Below, in pieces: positions 36,930-45,288 of a stretch of 64,000 bases of DNA; positions within the stretch are counted from its first letter, which is position 1; every line of letters starts with the position of its first letter. Source of the DNA: Betaproteobacteria bacterium. Its GTDB lineage: Bacteria > Pseudomonadota > Gammaproteobacteria > Burkholderiales > Usitatibacteraceae. The position numbers and the translations under genes were made by a program. The DNA is taken from contig JADKJR010000001.1 of assembly GCA_016720925.1 (NCBI GenBank), positions 310,001 to 374,000 on the forward strand, read 5' to 3'. Below the pieces are notes generated by a model. That model worked only from the letters and a program-made list of their open reading frames with translations. It had not been told where the DNA came from and ran no database searches.

Positions 36930-37218
36930 TTACCAGTCTATGTTCGCAGACCTACATGCACAAATTGATTCACCTTTTTCAACCGGCTTTCCGCATTTAT
37001 GGCAGTGGCCGGCCGGGCGTGTGACGTGCAACGAAAGCACCTTTGCGTCACGCGGACCCAATCTCAACTTAGACTCGGCAAAGCACATCCCTTCCAAGGC
37101 GATCACGGCGCGCGGCGATCGCAAATTCTGCTGCGAGTGCTGCGGAAATATCAGCAGGCCAAACGACAGTAGTTCGGCACTTGCAACACTCAATAAACGA
37201 CCGACCTGCAGACTCCAT
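36930..37218 (-). pseudogene. double zinc-ribbon small protein, one frameshift
   Basis: From the ATG at 37218 the gene strand reads MESAGRSFIECCKCRTTVVW and on through EFAIAARRDR. A neighbouring frame then continues LEGMCFAESKLRLGPRDAKV to HCHKCGKPVEKGESICACR and a stop at 36930. The switch lies near 37098 and corresponds to one extra C. Repaired, the protein is 95 residues with an N-terminal CCKC pair and a C-terminal CHKC/CACR pair, likely one or two structural zinc sites. A start at 37088 in the second frame would give only the C-terminal 52 residues. Confidence 0.65.
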
Positions 37219-37299
37219 TAGCGGCATCGGGATACGCTGAGCCTTTCAGCAAGCAATTGAAAAGTTGATCATTGATTCAACCTGCGGCCTTTAAATCAT

Positions 37300-37338
37300 G
37301 ATTTCGGGTCGAACGGCTGGTGTTGGCAGGTTTCTGCT
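37300..37338 (-). repeat. 3' inter-gene repeat R, copy 6
   Basis: Gene-strand text includes CCTGCCAACACCAGCCGTTC, nearly identical in its core to copy 9. It lies 49 bases past the stop of the 278-residue gene. Confidence 0.6.
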
Positions 37339-37387
37339 TGGCGATAGTAAGCCATCGCATCCCCGCTTTCGATTAGCGCACTACGTT

Positions 37388-38224
37388 TCATTCGAGCTCG
37401 TTCTGCTCGCGTTTGCCGGTGGCCATATCGAACCTGGCGAGAATTGAGAACTCCACCGTCCGCTTGCCTTCGTCAAAGTGGCAGTCAATGAAGTCTTTCG
37501 GATTCAACTTCTCGTTAGTGGCCAACTCGACGTATCCAAATCTGTCGTCGCGCACGATCTTGCCTTGTTGAACTTGCGACAGATCTAGAAACTGCACCTT
37601 CCAGGAAGAGTCATCCCCCCACCGGCAACCCCATACAAATCCAAAGTCCCCTCTCGGTTCCTCGCAGTCATCACTCCAATACTTTGAACCCGGAAGGGTG
37701 GAGCCATCGTTTATGTCCCACCAATCCGGAACGTAAAAACCGACTGGACAGAAACCCTCCGAACGTGGCGTTTCGCTTGCGATTATCTTGCCCGTGTCCA
37801 AGTCCATAACCGACGTCGCTGTGTAGTCCGGCGATACCAACGCGAGCATCCTAGAACCTTGGCGAAATGGCTCAAACGTGCGGTACATGCTCCAGTAATT
37901 GCGATGATATTCTGCTATGACTCGCCTGCCCGTATCCAAGATGGAAACGTGGAGCGTGTCCCAATTGGGCGGAGACTTTATTACGCCACACTTTGTCACG
38001 AACCGTTCGCGTGGTGCGGGCCGTGACGGAATTTCAAACATTCCTGTCGTGTCGATCTCCTCAATCCACCAGCGGGCGTGATACTCATCCGCCCATGCCT
38101 TCTTGTCGCCTGTAGTTTTTTCTCTGAGCAGAGACTCCGCCTCTACTTTGCTGTCTTTGGCTCCCCAGTAGTGAGTATTGCCATCAATCAACGAGGTCGA
38201 GCGCAATTCATAGATCTTGGTCAT
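37388..38224 (-). CDS. hypothetical protein, 278 residues, soluble
   Basis: Starts MTKIYELRSTSLIDGNTHYW and is rich in Trp, Asp and Tyr (DEYHARWWIEEIDTTGMFEI, VWGCRWGDDSSWKVQFLDL), with no signal peptide or membrane helix. It resembles uncharacterised proteins with repeated beta-strand text; I cannot assign a function. Upstream, the gene strand shows ATTAGGC a few bases before the start, similar to the GTTAGGC upstream of the Imm33-like gene. A downstream R repeat follows its stop. Confidence 0.7.
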   Translation of the reverse strand: MTKIYELRSTSLIDGNTHYWGAKDSKVEAESLLREKTTGDKKAWADEYHARWWIEEIDTTGMFEIPSRPAPRERFVTKCGVIKSPPNWDTLHVSILDTGRRVIAEYHRNYWSMYRTFEPFRQGSRMLALVSPDYTATSVMDLDTGKIIASETPRSEGFCPVGFYVPDWWDINDGSTLPGSKYWSDDCEEPRGDFGFVWGCRWGDDSSWKVQFLDLSQVQQGKIVRDDRFGYVELATNEKLNPKDFIDCHFDEGKRTVEFSILARFDMATGKREQNELE

Positions 38225-38277
38225 CTCTATCGCCTAATTGAAGCGTAGTCACGAAGTTCGTATGACCGGTAACCGGT

Positions 38278-38320
38278 GAATTGAGCGGAGTACACGAACT
38301 TCCGCTCCTGGCCGATTTGA
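38278..38320 (-). repeat. 3' inter-gene repeat R, copy 7 (diverged)
   Basis: Gene-strand AATCGGCCAGGAGCGGAAGT, then TCGTGTAC, keeps the TCGGCCA and AAGTTCG elements. It lies 48 bases past the stop of the 66-residue gene. Confidence 0.4.
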
Positions 38321-38368
38321 GACAGTCAAATTGCGAACCAAATTAGTTCCAACTATCAGAAACAAGCG

Positions 38369-38569
38369 CTATTCACTTGAAGCGGATATCGGATTTTTCG
38401 GTCTTGTCGTAAAGAACCAAAGGACGCCGACTGCCAGTAACGCCAGCGATGGTCCAAAGCGCCATGGACCAGTCTGATTCAGCGCACCAATGCCTGAAAA
38501 GATCGACGCCAAAGCCCAGAGAAATGAGACAACCAGATGACGGTTTCTTCGCAGCCAGTTTGTTTTCAT
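38369..38569 (-). CDS. 66-residue two-helix membrane protein
   Basis: From the ATG at 38569: a basic start (MKTNWLRRNRHL), a helix (VVSFLWALASIFSGIGAL), a short loop (NQTGPWRFG), a second helix (PSLALLAVGVLWFFTT), and a polar tail. This order is typical of a real small inner-membrane hairpin. No family recognised. An overlapping frame of similar length (38373-38600) has no such pattern. Confidence 0.6.
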   Translation of the reverse strand: MKTNWLRRNRHLVVSFLWALASIFSGIGALNQTGPWRFGPSLALLAVGVLWFFTTRPKNPISASSE

Positions 38570-38626
38570 GATTTGACGAAGGAAGGTGAAAGGACAACAT
38601 TCATGAACGCATCATGCAGAGATTAA

Positions 38627-38668
38627 GTTGAAAGCTCAAGTCGAAGGACTGGTGCTGGCGAACGGCGC
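38627..38668 (-). repeat. 3' inter-gene repeat R, copy 8
   Basis: Gene-strand GCCGTTCGCCAGCACCAGTC, then CTTCGACTTGAGC. It begins two bases past the stop of the phosphatase-like gene. Confidence 0.6.
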
Positions 38669-38670
38669 AG

Positions 38671-39018
38671 TCAATCACTAAGGCTACCTTGTGTGACGGG
38701 CAAGAATCGCAGAACCTTGACCTTCAATAGCCGAATGAGTGCTGGGTCCATGTATTCGTATTCGTCGGGTATATCGAGACAGATTACTCGCTTGTTGACC
38801 ATGTACCGTCGGTATTTGGAATTCAGCTTATTTTTGTGAGCTTTCTCCATCACAAAGATGACCTCCGCCCACTCAACCAGCTCTAGCGTCAACGGATTTT
38901 CTGCATCGTGATTGGTACCTGCAGAAGCGCAGTCGAGATCAGGATGGCTGGCGAATACTTGTTCAGCCGTTGGACTCCGCAAGCGGTTTTGGCTGCAGAC
39001 AAATAGCACGCGCTTCAT
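38671..39018 (-). CDS. low-molecular-weight protein tyrosine phosphatase-like protein
   Basis: 115 residues from the ATG at 39018. The N-terminal P-loop reads LFVCSQNRLRSPTAEQVF, a Cys-x5-Arg site (Cys8, Arg14) as in low-molecular-weight phosphatases. A central VIFVMEKAHKNKL matches the family, and DIPDEYEYMDPALIRLL supplies an acidic loop in place of the usual DP motif. The protein is shorter than the classical 150-160 residues. Such compact versions are common in accessory DNA; the target is unknown. Confidence 0.85.
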   Translation of the reverse strand: MKRVLFVCSQNRLRSPTAEQVFASHPDLDCASAGTNHDAENPLTLELVEWAEVIFVMEKAHKNKLNSKYRRYMVNKRVICLDIPDEYEYMDPALIRLLKVKVLRFLPVTQGSLSD

Positions 39019-39085
39019 CTGAATGCGGGAACCCTAAATGGTTTCAGAAAGACAATCGACAAATTTTCAATCGCGCCGCGACTCA

Positions 39086-39127
39086 GTTGGAAACCCAAGG
39101 CGAACGGCTGGTGTTGGCCGAATGCGG
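39086..39127 (-). repeat. 3' inter-gene repeat R, copy 9 (reference copy)
   Basis: Gene-strand text: CGCATTCGGCCAACACCAGC, CGTTCGCCTTGGGTTTCC, then AACTGAGTC. The rough consensus of the family is TTCGGCCAACACCAGCCGTT, CG, a variable stretch, and TTTCCAACTGA. It begins 22 bases past the stop of the BPSS1780-like gene. Across 34.9-39.2 kb each of nine successive genes has one copy on its 3' side. Confidence 0.65.
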
Positions 39128-39149
39128 AAGTTCTGCATCGCGCGTCACG

Positions 39150-39908
39150 CTACTCGAATATACCCTTATACGAATCGTAGACTGACCCGATGATCACTGG
39201 AATCAGGACGAGGAAGCCGAGGCCGAGGGGAATTGCGGCGATGATGCAAAGGACCACCAGGACGATGCCGTAGACCAGGAAAGGTGCAATGTTCTTGAGG
39301 CAGGCAGCGAAACTCGCCTTCATCGCCTCCAGTGGCGCTACGTTGTGGAAGATCACCAGCGCCGGTGCAAACCAGAGCGCCATATAAAGTGGCACCATCA
39401 GTAACAACATGACCAGCACGGCAAGCAGGATGCCGCCAAGGGCCATGCCCACGCCTGCTCCGCGCCCCATGAGGCCGCCGGTCAACGCGGCGCCGCCGCC
39501 AATGACAAAGGTAATCAACATGATCACGGCGACACCGATGAGGTTGAACACGCCCACCATGACCAGATTACCGGTGTTCTGTTTGAAGCCCGCAAACAGG
39601 TGATCGATATTCAATTCACCGCCATCGCTCAGCGATTTGCAGCCGAGCAGAAGGCCGCCCGTAAACACCGGCATCAGGAACTGTGCGGCCAACTGACCGA
39701 CGATTGGAACGATGCCCAGTGCAATGGTGATGACCAGCATGATCACGGTCACCGCGATCCAGATGCCAGGGTTTTTCAGGAACAACTGCCAACCTTGCTT
39801 GAGCCACTCGACGCCATCCCCTGCGCCGACCGCGCGTCCATCCGGATCGAAGCGACTACCACCCGAGTCACCGCCTGCCGTGGCAATAACAGAATTCTGT
39901 TCGTACAT
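39150..39908 (-). CDS. BPSS1780-family membrane protein
   Basis: 252 residues from the ATG at 39908 (MYEQNSVIATAGGDSGGSRF), preceded by a strong GGAGG; an upstream frame start at 39986 was rejected. A polar N-terminus is followed by about six hydrophobic segments (IWIAVTVIMLVITIALGIVP, VGVFNLIGVAVIMLITFVIG, GILLAVLVMLLLMVPLYMAL and others). The segment APALVIFHNVAPLEAMKASF, with a Pro and an amphipathic helix between membrane spans, is typical of this DUF975-like group. Function unknown. Confidence 0.8.
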   Translation of the reverse strand: MYEQNSVIATAGGDSGGSRFDPDGRAVGAGDGVEWLKQGWQLFLKNPGIWIAVTVIMLVITIALGIVPIVGQLAAQFLMPVFTGGLLLGCKSLSDGGELNIDHLFAGFKQNTGNLVMVGVFNLIGVAVIMLITFVIGGGAALTGGLMGRGAGVGMALGGILLAVLVMLLLMVPLYMALWFAPALVIFHNVAPLEAMKASFAACLKNIAPFLVYGIVLVVLCIIAAIPLGLGFLVLIPVIIGSVYDSYKGIFE

Positions 39909-40204
39909 GGCTGCCTCCACTGAGGTTGTTGAAATGTTCCTGTGGGCGAAACGCTTCCGCACAGAAACAGGAAATAAAGTCACCACATCCGTATATCACT
40001 TGGCGCTTCATTGGGTATGCCAAGCCGGCGGGCCGGTTTTCTCCGAAAGCCGTTCTTCCATTCTACGTCCGCCGTCAATGTACAGCTGGGACTAAAGGGG
40101 TTTTGCAACGCCTTCAACGTTTGGGCCATGTCGGGCCCTAATCACCCGCCATTGGGCCCCGGCTTGCGCGAGGGGTTCGGCCGCACGACGCCGCACATTG
40201 CAGG

Positions 40205-40594
40205 CTAGAACCAATAGTCCGCCACACATCGCCCATCCCGGGGCAGGTCATCGAAGGTGTTGAGCCCGTCGAAATGGTCAATGGGAACCTGGGCAATCGC
40301 ATCCGGGTCAGATAGGCGCAGATTGACCGCTATCCGGCGACGCCCTTCCGGGTTCAGTGTCTGCGACCGCCAGTAGGCCACGCAACCGCAAGTGGGGCAA
40401 AAGTGAAACTCTATTGCCTTGCCTCGAATGTAGGCCTTGGTCGGACCCGAGATATTGATGCCTTCGCCTTCATAGTCATAAGCCCAAAGCACGCCATAGC
40501 GACGACAAACCGTGCAGTTGCACGCCGTCGCGGACTCGGGGATTCCTTCGAATTGCCATTTGATTTCGCCGCAGTGGCAGGAGCCGTAGATCAC
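40205..40594 (-). CDS. GFA-family (glutathione-dependent formaldehyde-activating) domain protein
   Basis: 129 residues with the zinc ligands of the GFA/CENP-V fold: SCHCGEIKW, ACNCTVCRR and HFCPTCGCVAYW. The start is a GTG at 40594 with GGAGG seven bases upstream. Many family members have no proven formaldehyde or glutathione activity, so the name is structural. It is the most upstream clear gene of the accessory block. The 296-base spacer downstream, before the BPSS1780-like gene, shows no convincing R repeat. Confidence 0.88.
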   Translation of the reverse strand: MIYGSCHCGEIKWQFEGIPESATACNCTVCRRYGVLWAYDYEGEGINISGPTKAYIRGKAIEFHFCPTCGCVAYWRSQTLNPEGRRRIAVNLRLSDPDAIAQVPIDHFDGLNTFDDLPRDGRCVADYWF

Positions 40595-41132
40595 TTCAAC
40601 CTCCGTTTGATATTCTCGTGAGAAGCTGGGGCTGTGCGGAAGGATAGCATTCAGGCAGTGCGTGGATTTGTGAGGTTTCTTGCCGCCTGACGTGGCGATA
40701 GAAAAATGGCAGTCAAAGCCGCACCGCGCCGAGAATCGGTTGGAAGTTCAAGGTGAAGTACTGGTGTCGGTCGAAACATGCCAGTCGATTGTGAGTCCCC
40801 TTTCCCGGCCCCCCGGGGGGGGCCACCCCCGCCGGGGGGGCGGGGGGGGGGGGGGGGGGGGCCCGCGCCCCCCGCGCCGGGGGGGCCAAAGGAATCCCGG
40901 GGACCGTGCGCGGGCCCCTGGTGACTTTGACGCGCCGTGAAGCTCGTGGGTCTATACTCGCCGTTGTTGACCGAACAGGCGGCCGCCTTCCACCCATTCG
41001 GCAGCGGCTTCCGGAATTCAGCTTTGGGTGCCTAGGTGCGCGGCTTGTCACGAGTTTTCATCACCTTGCCTCACCGCCGCCGAGACCGACACATGGGCCC
41101 CTTTGAACCAAACCACGGGGCAGCGGGGCATG
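40595..41132. other. 538-base spacer with a G/C homopolymer tract; probable assembly problem
   Basis: 40798-40900 is almost pure G and C, with runs of up to about 20 G, unlike anything else in the window. An R repeat at 40739-40783 suggests that a gene once lay to its right, but no credible frame is found there. Coding-like frames listed across this stretch contain runs of Gly or Pro and are artefacts of the tract. Confidence 0.6.
40739..40783 (-). repeat. 3' inter-gene repeat R, copy 10 (orphan)
   Basis: Gene-strand GACCGACACCAGTACTTCAC, then CTTGAACTTCCAACCGATTC, matches copy 9 at both ends. No gene could be found upstream of it, because the G/C tract begins 15 bases away. Confidence 0.55.
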
Positions 41133-41441
41133 TCAACTCAAGTCCGGCTGAAAGCGCCATTGCGGCAATACTTCTTCAATGGCGCGAACAAATTTTTCCT
41201 TTCCCTCGGCGGGCGAGAAGGTCGGCGACGTTAGAACGCCCGCTTCATTGATGTTGCCGGTGATGCGGATTTCCACAGGGAATATGTCCGTGGGCTCCCT
41301 GTCGGGAAATTTCGGTCTGATGGTGAGAATGGGGCTCGCAAACTTGTCGCTGTCTTGTAAGGGGCGTGGCAGCAATTGGGCAAACGTCGCATGTGAAAAA
41401 GCCAATACAAACCAGAGCACCATAGTGCAACGAATTGTCAT
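41133..41441 (-). CDS. exported TonB C-terminal-like protein, possibly frameshifted at its end
   Basis: 102 residues with a signal peptide (MTIRCTMVLWFVLAFSHATF, cleavage near AQ). The rest, VEIRITGNINEAGVLTSPTF and AIEEVLPQWRFQPDL, follows the repeat seen in TonB C-terminal domains. The frame then stops at once. In the neighbouring frame a short open segment continues with CPVVWFKGAHVSVSAA to a stop at 41048, which could be the true C-terminus if one base is wrong. I give this a low weight. Confidence 0.6.
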   Translation of the reverse strand: MTIRCTMVLWFVLAFSHATFAQLLPRPLQDSDKFASPILTIRPKFPDREPTDIFPVEIRITGNINEAGVLTSPTFSPAEGKEKFVRAIEEVLPQWRFQPDLS

Positions 41442-41589
41442 GGGGGCCTCTAGCGACGGGTGAGCGAAAGAATAGTCATTGGCGCGCTGTGCCGCGATTA
41501 ACTTGCAAGTTCAATTTGCAGGACCGGAATTCGCCGTAAGCAGACATTGCTCAGACAACGATCCCGCGCTCCCACAAAATATCCGTTCC

Positions 41590-42405
41590 CTATTTCACAG
41601 CACCTATTCCGGCGACCAATCCCTTAACAGCCACCGCGACATCGCGTGTGACAAGTTGATTGATCAGGCGGACCTTGTCGGCCGACGTCAGCGCGCGCCA
41701 CGGCTCGCCGATGTCTTGCTCCGCTCGGCCGGAACCTGCCATGTAATAGGCCGCCACTTTTTTCTTGCCAAGGACGCGGCAAGAAGGAAAGTCGACCAGC
41801 GTGACTTCCATGAATGCAAATGGGGCAATGAATCCTATGCCTCCCTGGCTTGTTGCACCCGTTTTCGGATCGACGGTATGTGTACGCCAACTGCCATCCA
41901 GATAGAAGCCGAGACCTTCAAGCTTGCCTGCGCCATCATAGGTGCCGCCCGCAAACATGAAGGATGCGTCGTCGCGACGTTTGCCGATCAGCATGAGTTT
42001 TGTGGCGCCCTGTTCACGCAACGCGTCCTTGATCGCGTTCGGGATTGCCATTGTCTCGCCTTTGACTTCGAAGAGCGTGGCCTGCTTGTCGAATAGCACT
42101 TGGCTGCGCGTGCGGAGCGCGGCGATTTCGACCTTCGGTATGGCCTCGCGAATCGCATTTCCTGCCGCCGTCACTGCGGCTTCATCAAATATCGGGTCGG
42201 TGATTGGCAGTGGCTGGTGGATGTTGCTATCGAGGCGTGTGCCAGTTTGCAACTGGCGGATCACGATATCAAGGCGGTCGCCGATCAACGAAAGAATCGC
42301 ATAAACCGGCGTTTCCGCGTGGGCGGGGGACTGGGCAAATGCATTTTCAGCGACGCCACCCCAAAGTCCTGAAACAAGTACCACCAACTTTATCCAATGT
42401 CGCAT
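41590..42405 (-). CDS. exported hypothetical protein
   Basis: 271 residues from the ATG at 42405, giving MRHWIKLVVLVSGLWGGVAE and a signal peptide cleaved near AFA/QS. An upstream GTG- or TTG-type start would spoil that signal. The mature part (VYAILSLIGDRLDIVIRQLQ, KLMLIGKRRDDASFMFAGGT, GGIGFIAPFAFMEVTLVDF) looks like a lipoprotein-like beta fold without a family I can name. It lies between a TonB-like gene and a sensor kinase, all on the minus strand. Confidence 0.72.
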   Translation of the reverse strand: MRHWIKLVVLVSGLWGGVAENAFAQSPAHAETPVYAILSLIGDRLDIVIRQLQTGTRLDSNIHQPLPITDPIFDEAAVTAAGNAIREAIPKVEIAALRTRSQVLFDKQATLFEVKGETMAIPNAIKDALREQGATKLMLIGKRRDDASFMFAGGTYDGAGKLEGLGFYLDGSWRTHTVDPKTGATSQGGIGFIAPFAFMEVTLVDFPSCRVLGKKKVAAYYMAGSGRAEQDIGEPWRALTSADKVRLINQLVTRDVAVAVKGLVAGIGAVK

Positions 42406-42576
42406 GTATTTTCTCTCAAGACAATGCCGTCTGGTCGGTATTCTGTCCCAATTCTGCATTGGCGTAACCTACCTGTTCAGGTAGGAATTGATCAATTGCA
42501 CAAGCTCTTGACCCTCCTACTCGCTGAACGCAGGCTTTCAACATCGACTCATCACGCCTGCCGCCATGCTTTTCAC

Positions 42577-44508
42577 TCACCCCATCTTCGCCAGCGGCAA
42601 ATACAAATTCACGCAAGTGCCGCCACCTTGCAATGGCACCACTTCCACCCGCCCATTAAGTTTTTCGGCGCGACGTTTCATGTTCTCCAGGCCGCGTCCC
42701 GCGGGTTGCCCCGACTGAAAACCCACGCCGTCATCGGCCAGCCGCACCCACACGCGAGCGTTGGCGACATCGATGCCGGTGGAAAGCGTGATGCGTTTGG
42801 CGCGCGCGTGCTTCAATGTGTTGGTGAATGCTTCCTGCACGATGCGCAGGATGCTGCGGGTGTTTTCCGGATCGAGATACGCGAGTGGCGGCAGATCGGT
42901 CACAGCCCATTCCAGCTCGATGCCGGCGAGATTCAGCCGCGGTTCAAGCCGGTAGCGCAGATTGCCCAGCACCACCAGCAAGTCACTTTCCACCGGCTCC
43001 AGCGAATCGATGGTGATCTTCAGCTCATCGATGCAATCGGCGAGGATTTCCTGCATGTCGTGTTGCGAGAGCGTGCCCATGCGCGACAGCGCGAGCGTGG
43101 ACATCAGGTGCGAGCCAATGCCGTCGTGCATATCGCGCATCAGGCGCTGCCGTTCTTCAGCGGTGGCGCGCTGCTGATCAAGCGCGCGCAGCTTTTCATA
43201 ACTCTGCGTCAGTTCCTGTTCGCGCTCGGCGACCACATGCACCAGGTCCGCGTTGAGTTTTTCGTAGCCGCTGAGGGTTTCGACAAAGCGTTTCACCAGC
43301 AATGCAGCGACCGCCAGCATCAACAACGGCAGCCCAAGCGGCAGCAGGTACAGGTGATCGAACCCGAGCAATTCCTGGTAGTTCAGGAAGTCGTGGACGC
43401 CGAATGCAACGTTGATCGTCAGCGCGCACAGCATGAGAATGTTCTCAATCGTCGCGTCCCTCAGCAGCGCCCGCGACAATATCACCAGAATCGCCAGCGA
43501 CAGCACGGCATACGTTGCATAGACCAGCAGCGTGACCAACCCATACCCGCCGAATTGCGCGGCTCCGAACAGCGCGACCGTGGACACGGCTGCGATGACG
43601 ATCAGCAATTTCTCGAATCGCGGCATCGGCTGCCCGGCGAATCGCAATGCGAATTGCACCTGCAGGACTGTCAGCCAGCAGAGCGACGGCACGGCTAGCA
43701 GCGCCAACCATAAGGGTTCGTCGCGGATGTAGTAATGCACTACGCGCACGATGGCCACCATCAGCATCAGCGCAAAGAAGCCGAACATGGATTCGTTGCG
43801 CCGCTTCCACCAGATCGACAGCGCGAACATCGCCACCAGCGCGAGCAGGCCGGTGATGAACTGCGGCGCCAGGGTCTGGACGAAATATCGCGATTCGTAT
43901 CGCTCCCGGAGAAGGGCGGCATCGCCGACATAAACTTTCGAAAGCCCGGCGCGCAACATGCCATCGGGATGAAGACGGATCAGCAATTCGTTGTTGCCCG
44001 GACGCAGCAATCCCGCGGGCAGCGCGTAATACTGCGCAACGTTCCACGAAAATTCCGGGTCGTCCCCTAGCCGTCCACTGACCGCGAACGAAGAGCCGTT
44101 CAGATACATTTCAACGTTGTTTGTGATGCGCGGGATGTACACGGCGCGCGGAGGCGTTTCCGGTGTTTGCGGCGCGTGCGTTGAGTGCATTGCGTACATT
44201 GGGTCGGTGTTGAATTGCAGGCGATACCAACCGTGATTGGTACGCGGACGCTGTGCCTTGCGCCAGCTATCCGGTAACTCGACATCCCGCCAATTGGCCG
44301 ATGATGGCGGTGGCGGGGAGGTGCCGGGCGCCTCGCTGGGGATGTGCGTGAACTGGGCGTGACTGAATTCGATGACTGGTGCGTCGGCAGGATTGGCGGA
44401 TTGCGCGAAGGCAGGCGAGGTGCCGGATGTCGCGGCATACGCGGCGACCAATGCAAAGATCAGGCGTGCGGTGATCAGTCGGGCGATTCGCACTATTGAA
44501 ATCTTCAT
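42577..44508 (-). CDS. 7TM sensor histidine kinase (HisKA_3 type)
   Basis: 643 residues. Signal peptide, then an extracytoplasmic beta-rich domain (WYRLQFNTD, GNNELLIRLHPDG), seven membrane helices (about 215-410), a coiled coil, and the phospho-His in RDMHDGIGSHL. The ATPase domain shows QEAFTNTLKHA and ADDGVGF. This is the NarX/LiaS-like kinase class that pairs with LuxR-type regulators; the gene for one follows on the same strand across a spacer containing a palindrome. The signal sensed is unknown. Confidence 0.93.
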   Translation of the reverse strand: MKISIVRIARLITARLIFALVAAYAATSGTSPAFAQSANPADAPVIEFSHAQFTHIPSEAPGTSPPPPSSANWRDVELPDSWRKAQRPRTNHGWYRLQFNTDPMYAMHSTHAPQTPETPPRAVYIPRITNNVEMYLNGSSFAVSGRLGDDPEFSWNVAQYYALPAGLLRPGNNELLIRLHPDGMLRAGLSKVYVGDAALLRERYESRYFVQTLAPQFITGLLALVAMFALSIWWKRRNESMFGFFALMLMVAIVRVVHYYIRDEPLWLALLAVPSLCWLTVLQVQFALRFAGQPMPRFEKLLIVIAAVSTVALFGAAQFGGYGLVTLLVYATYAVLSLAILVILSRALLRDATIENILMLCALTINVAFGVHDFLNYQELLGFDHLYLLPLGLPLLMLAVAALLVKRFVETLSGYEKLNADLVHVVAEREQELTQSYEKLRALDQQRATAEERQRLMRDMHDGIGSHLMSTLALSRMGTLSQHDMQEILADCIDELKITIDSLEPVESDLLVVLGNLRYRLEPRLNLAGIELEWAVTDLPPLAYLDPENTRSILRIVQEAFTNTLKHARAKRITLSTGIDVANARVWVRLADDGVGFQSGQPAGRGLENMKRRAEKLNGRVEVVPLQGGGTCVNLYLPLAKMG

Positions 44509-44519
44509 AAATCAATACA

Positions 44520-44575
44520 CCGTTCGGGCTGAGGTATCGAAGCCCTATCGCCCTTCGATACCTCAGGGAGAACGG
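44520..44575. repeat. REP-like palindrome family Q, copy 2
   Basis: CCGTTCGGGCTGAGGTATCG and CGATACCTCAGGGAGAACGG flank a 16-base centre. It lies between the kinase and regulator genes and may form a transcript hairpin. Confidence 0.78.
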
Positions 44576-44622
44576 GAAAACCGTGTGTCACTAATAATGG
44601 AAAGCACAATAATTCAACCGCG

Positions 44623-45288
44623 TCAAAGCGTGCGGATGAGTCCCATGCGATTGGCCTCGAATACCGCTTCGCCGCGTGAATGCACCGCAAGCTTGCGGTA
44701 GATTTTCTTGACATGACTGGTGACGGTATGAGGCGAGATGCCCATGAGTTTACCCATTTCCGGGTAGTTGAATCCCTTTGAGGCCAGCACCAGGATTTCC
44801 TTCTCGCGTTGGGAAAGCGAGACGTCGCTGGCGTTGTCATCGGTAATTTCCGCCGCGCTGGTTCCATTGTCCGTTTGAAAACGTTTCAGCAACCGCCGGG
44901 CAATGATCGGGCTGATGGGCGAACCACCATTGATCAATTCACGAATCCCCGCCAGAAAACTTTCCGGTGAAGCATCCTTCAGCAGATAGCCCGAGGCGCC
45001 GGCCTCGATCGACGCCAGTACATGTTCTTCATCACCGAAAACGGTCACCACCATGCATTCGCATTTCGGCAGGGTCTGCGTGGCGTGGCGAATCACCTCG
45101 ATGCCGCTGACGTCCGGCAAACCGAGATCAACCAGCAGCACATCGGGTTTGCGCAGGTCGAGCATGGCGAGCCCCTCGCCTCCGGTGCCGACGCTGGCGA
45201 TGACCTCGAAGGATGGATCGTGCGAAAGCATTTCGGCGTAGCGGGCGCGAAACGCCGCATCATCTTCGACAATCAATACACGCGCCAC
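44623..45288 (-). CDS. LuxR/NarL-type response regulator
   Basis: 221 residues. Receiver domain with the acidic pair in IVEDDAAF, phospho-Asp in LLVDLGLP and Lys in YLLKDAS, followed by a LuxR helix-turn-helix (SQREKEILVLASKGFN, GISPHTVTSHVKKIY). It lies upstream of the kinase gene on the same strand and should be its partner. Possible targets are the adjacent TRAP genes, but no binding site is apparent. Confidence 0.94.
   Translation of the reverse strand: MARVLIVEDDAAFRARYAEMLSHDPSFEVIASVGTGGEGLAMLDLRKPDVLLVDLGLPDVSGIEVIRHATQTLPKCECMVVTVFGDEEHVLASIEAGASGYLLKDASPESFLAGIRELINGGSPISPIIARRLLKRFQTDNGTSAAEITDDNASDVSLSQREKEILVLASKGFNYPEMGKLMGISPHTVTSHVKKIYRKLAVHSRGEAVFEANRMGLIRTL

Noticed and set aside
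34900..40790. Canonical integron with attI and intI
   Set aside because: No integrase gene or attI is visible, and most junctions lack a clear GTTRRRY/RYYYAAC pair. Kept only as a cassette-like array in the findings.
40680..41106. Open frames rich in Gly, Pro or Arg around 40.8 kb
   Set aside because: They are created by the G/C homopolymer tract and have no protein-like composition.
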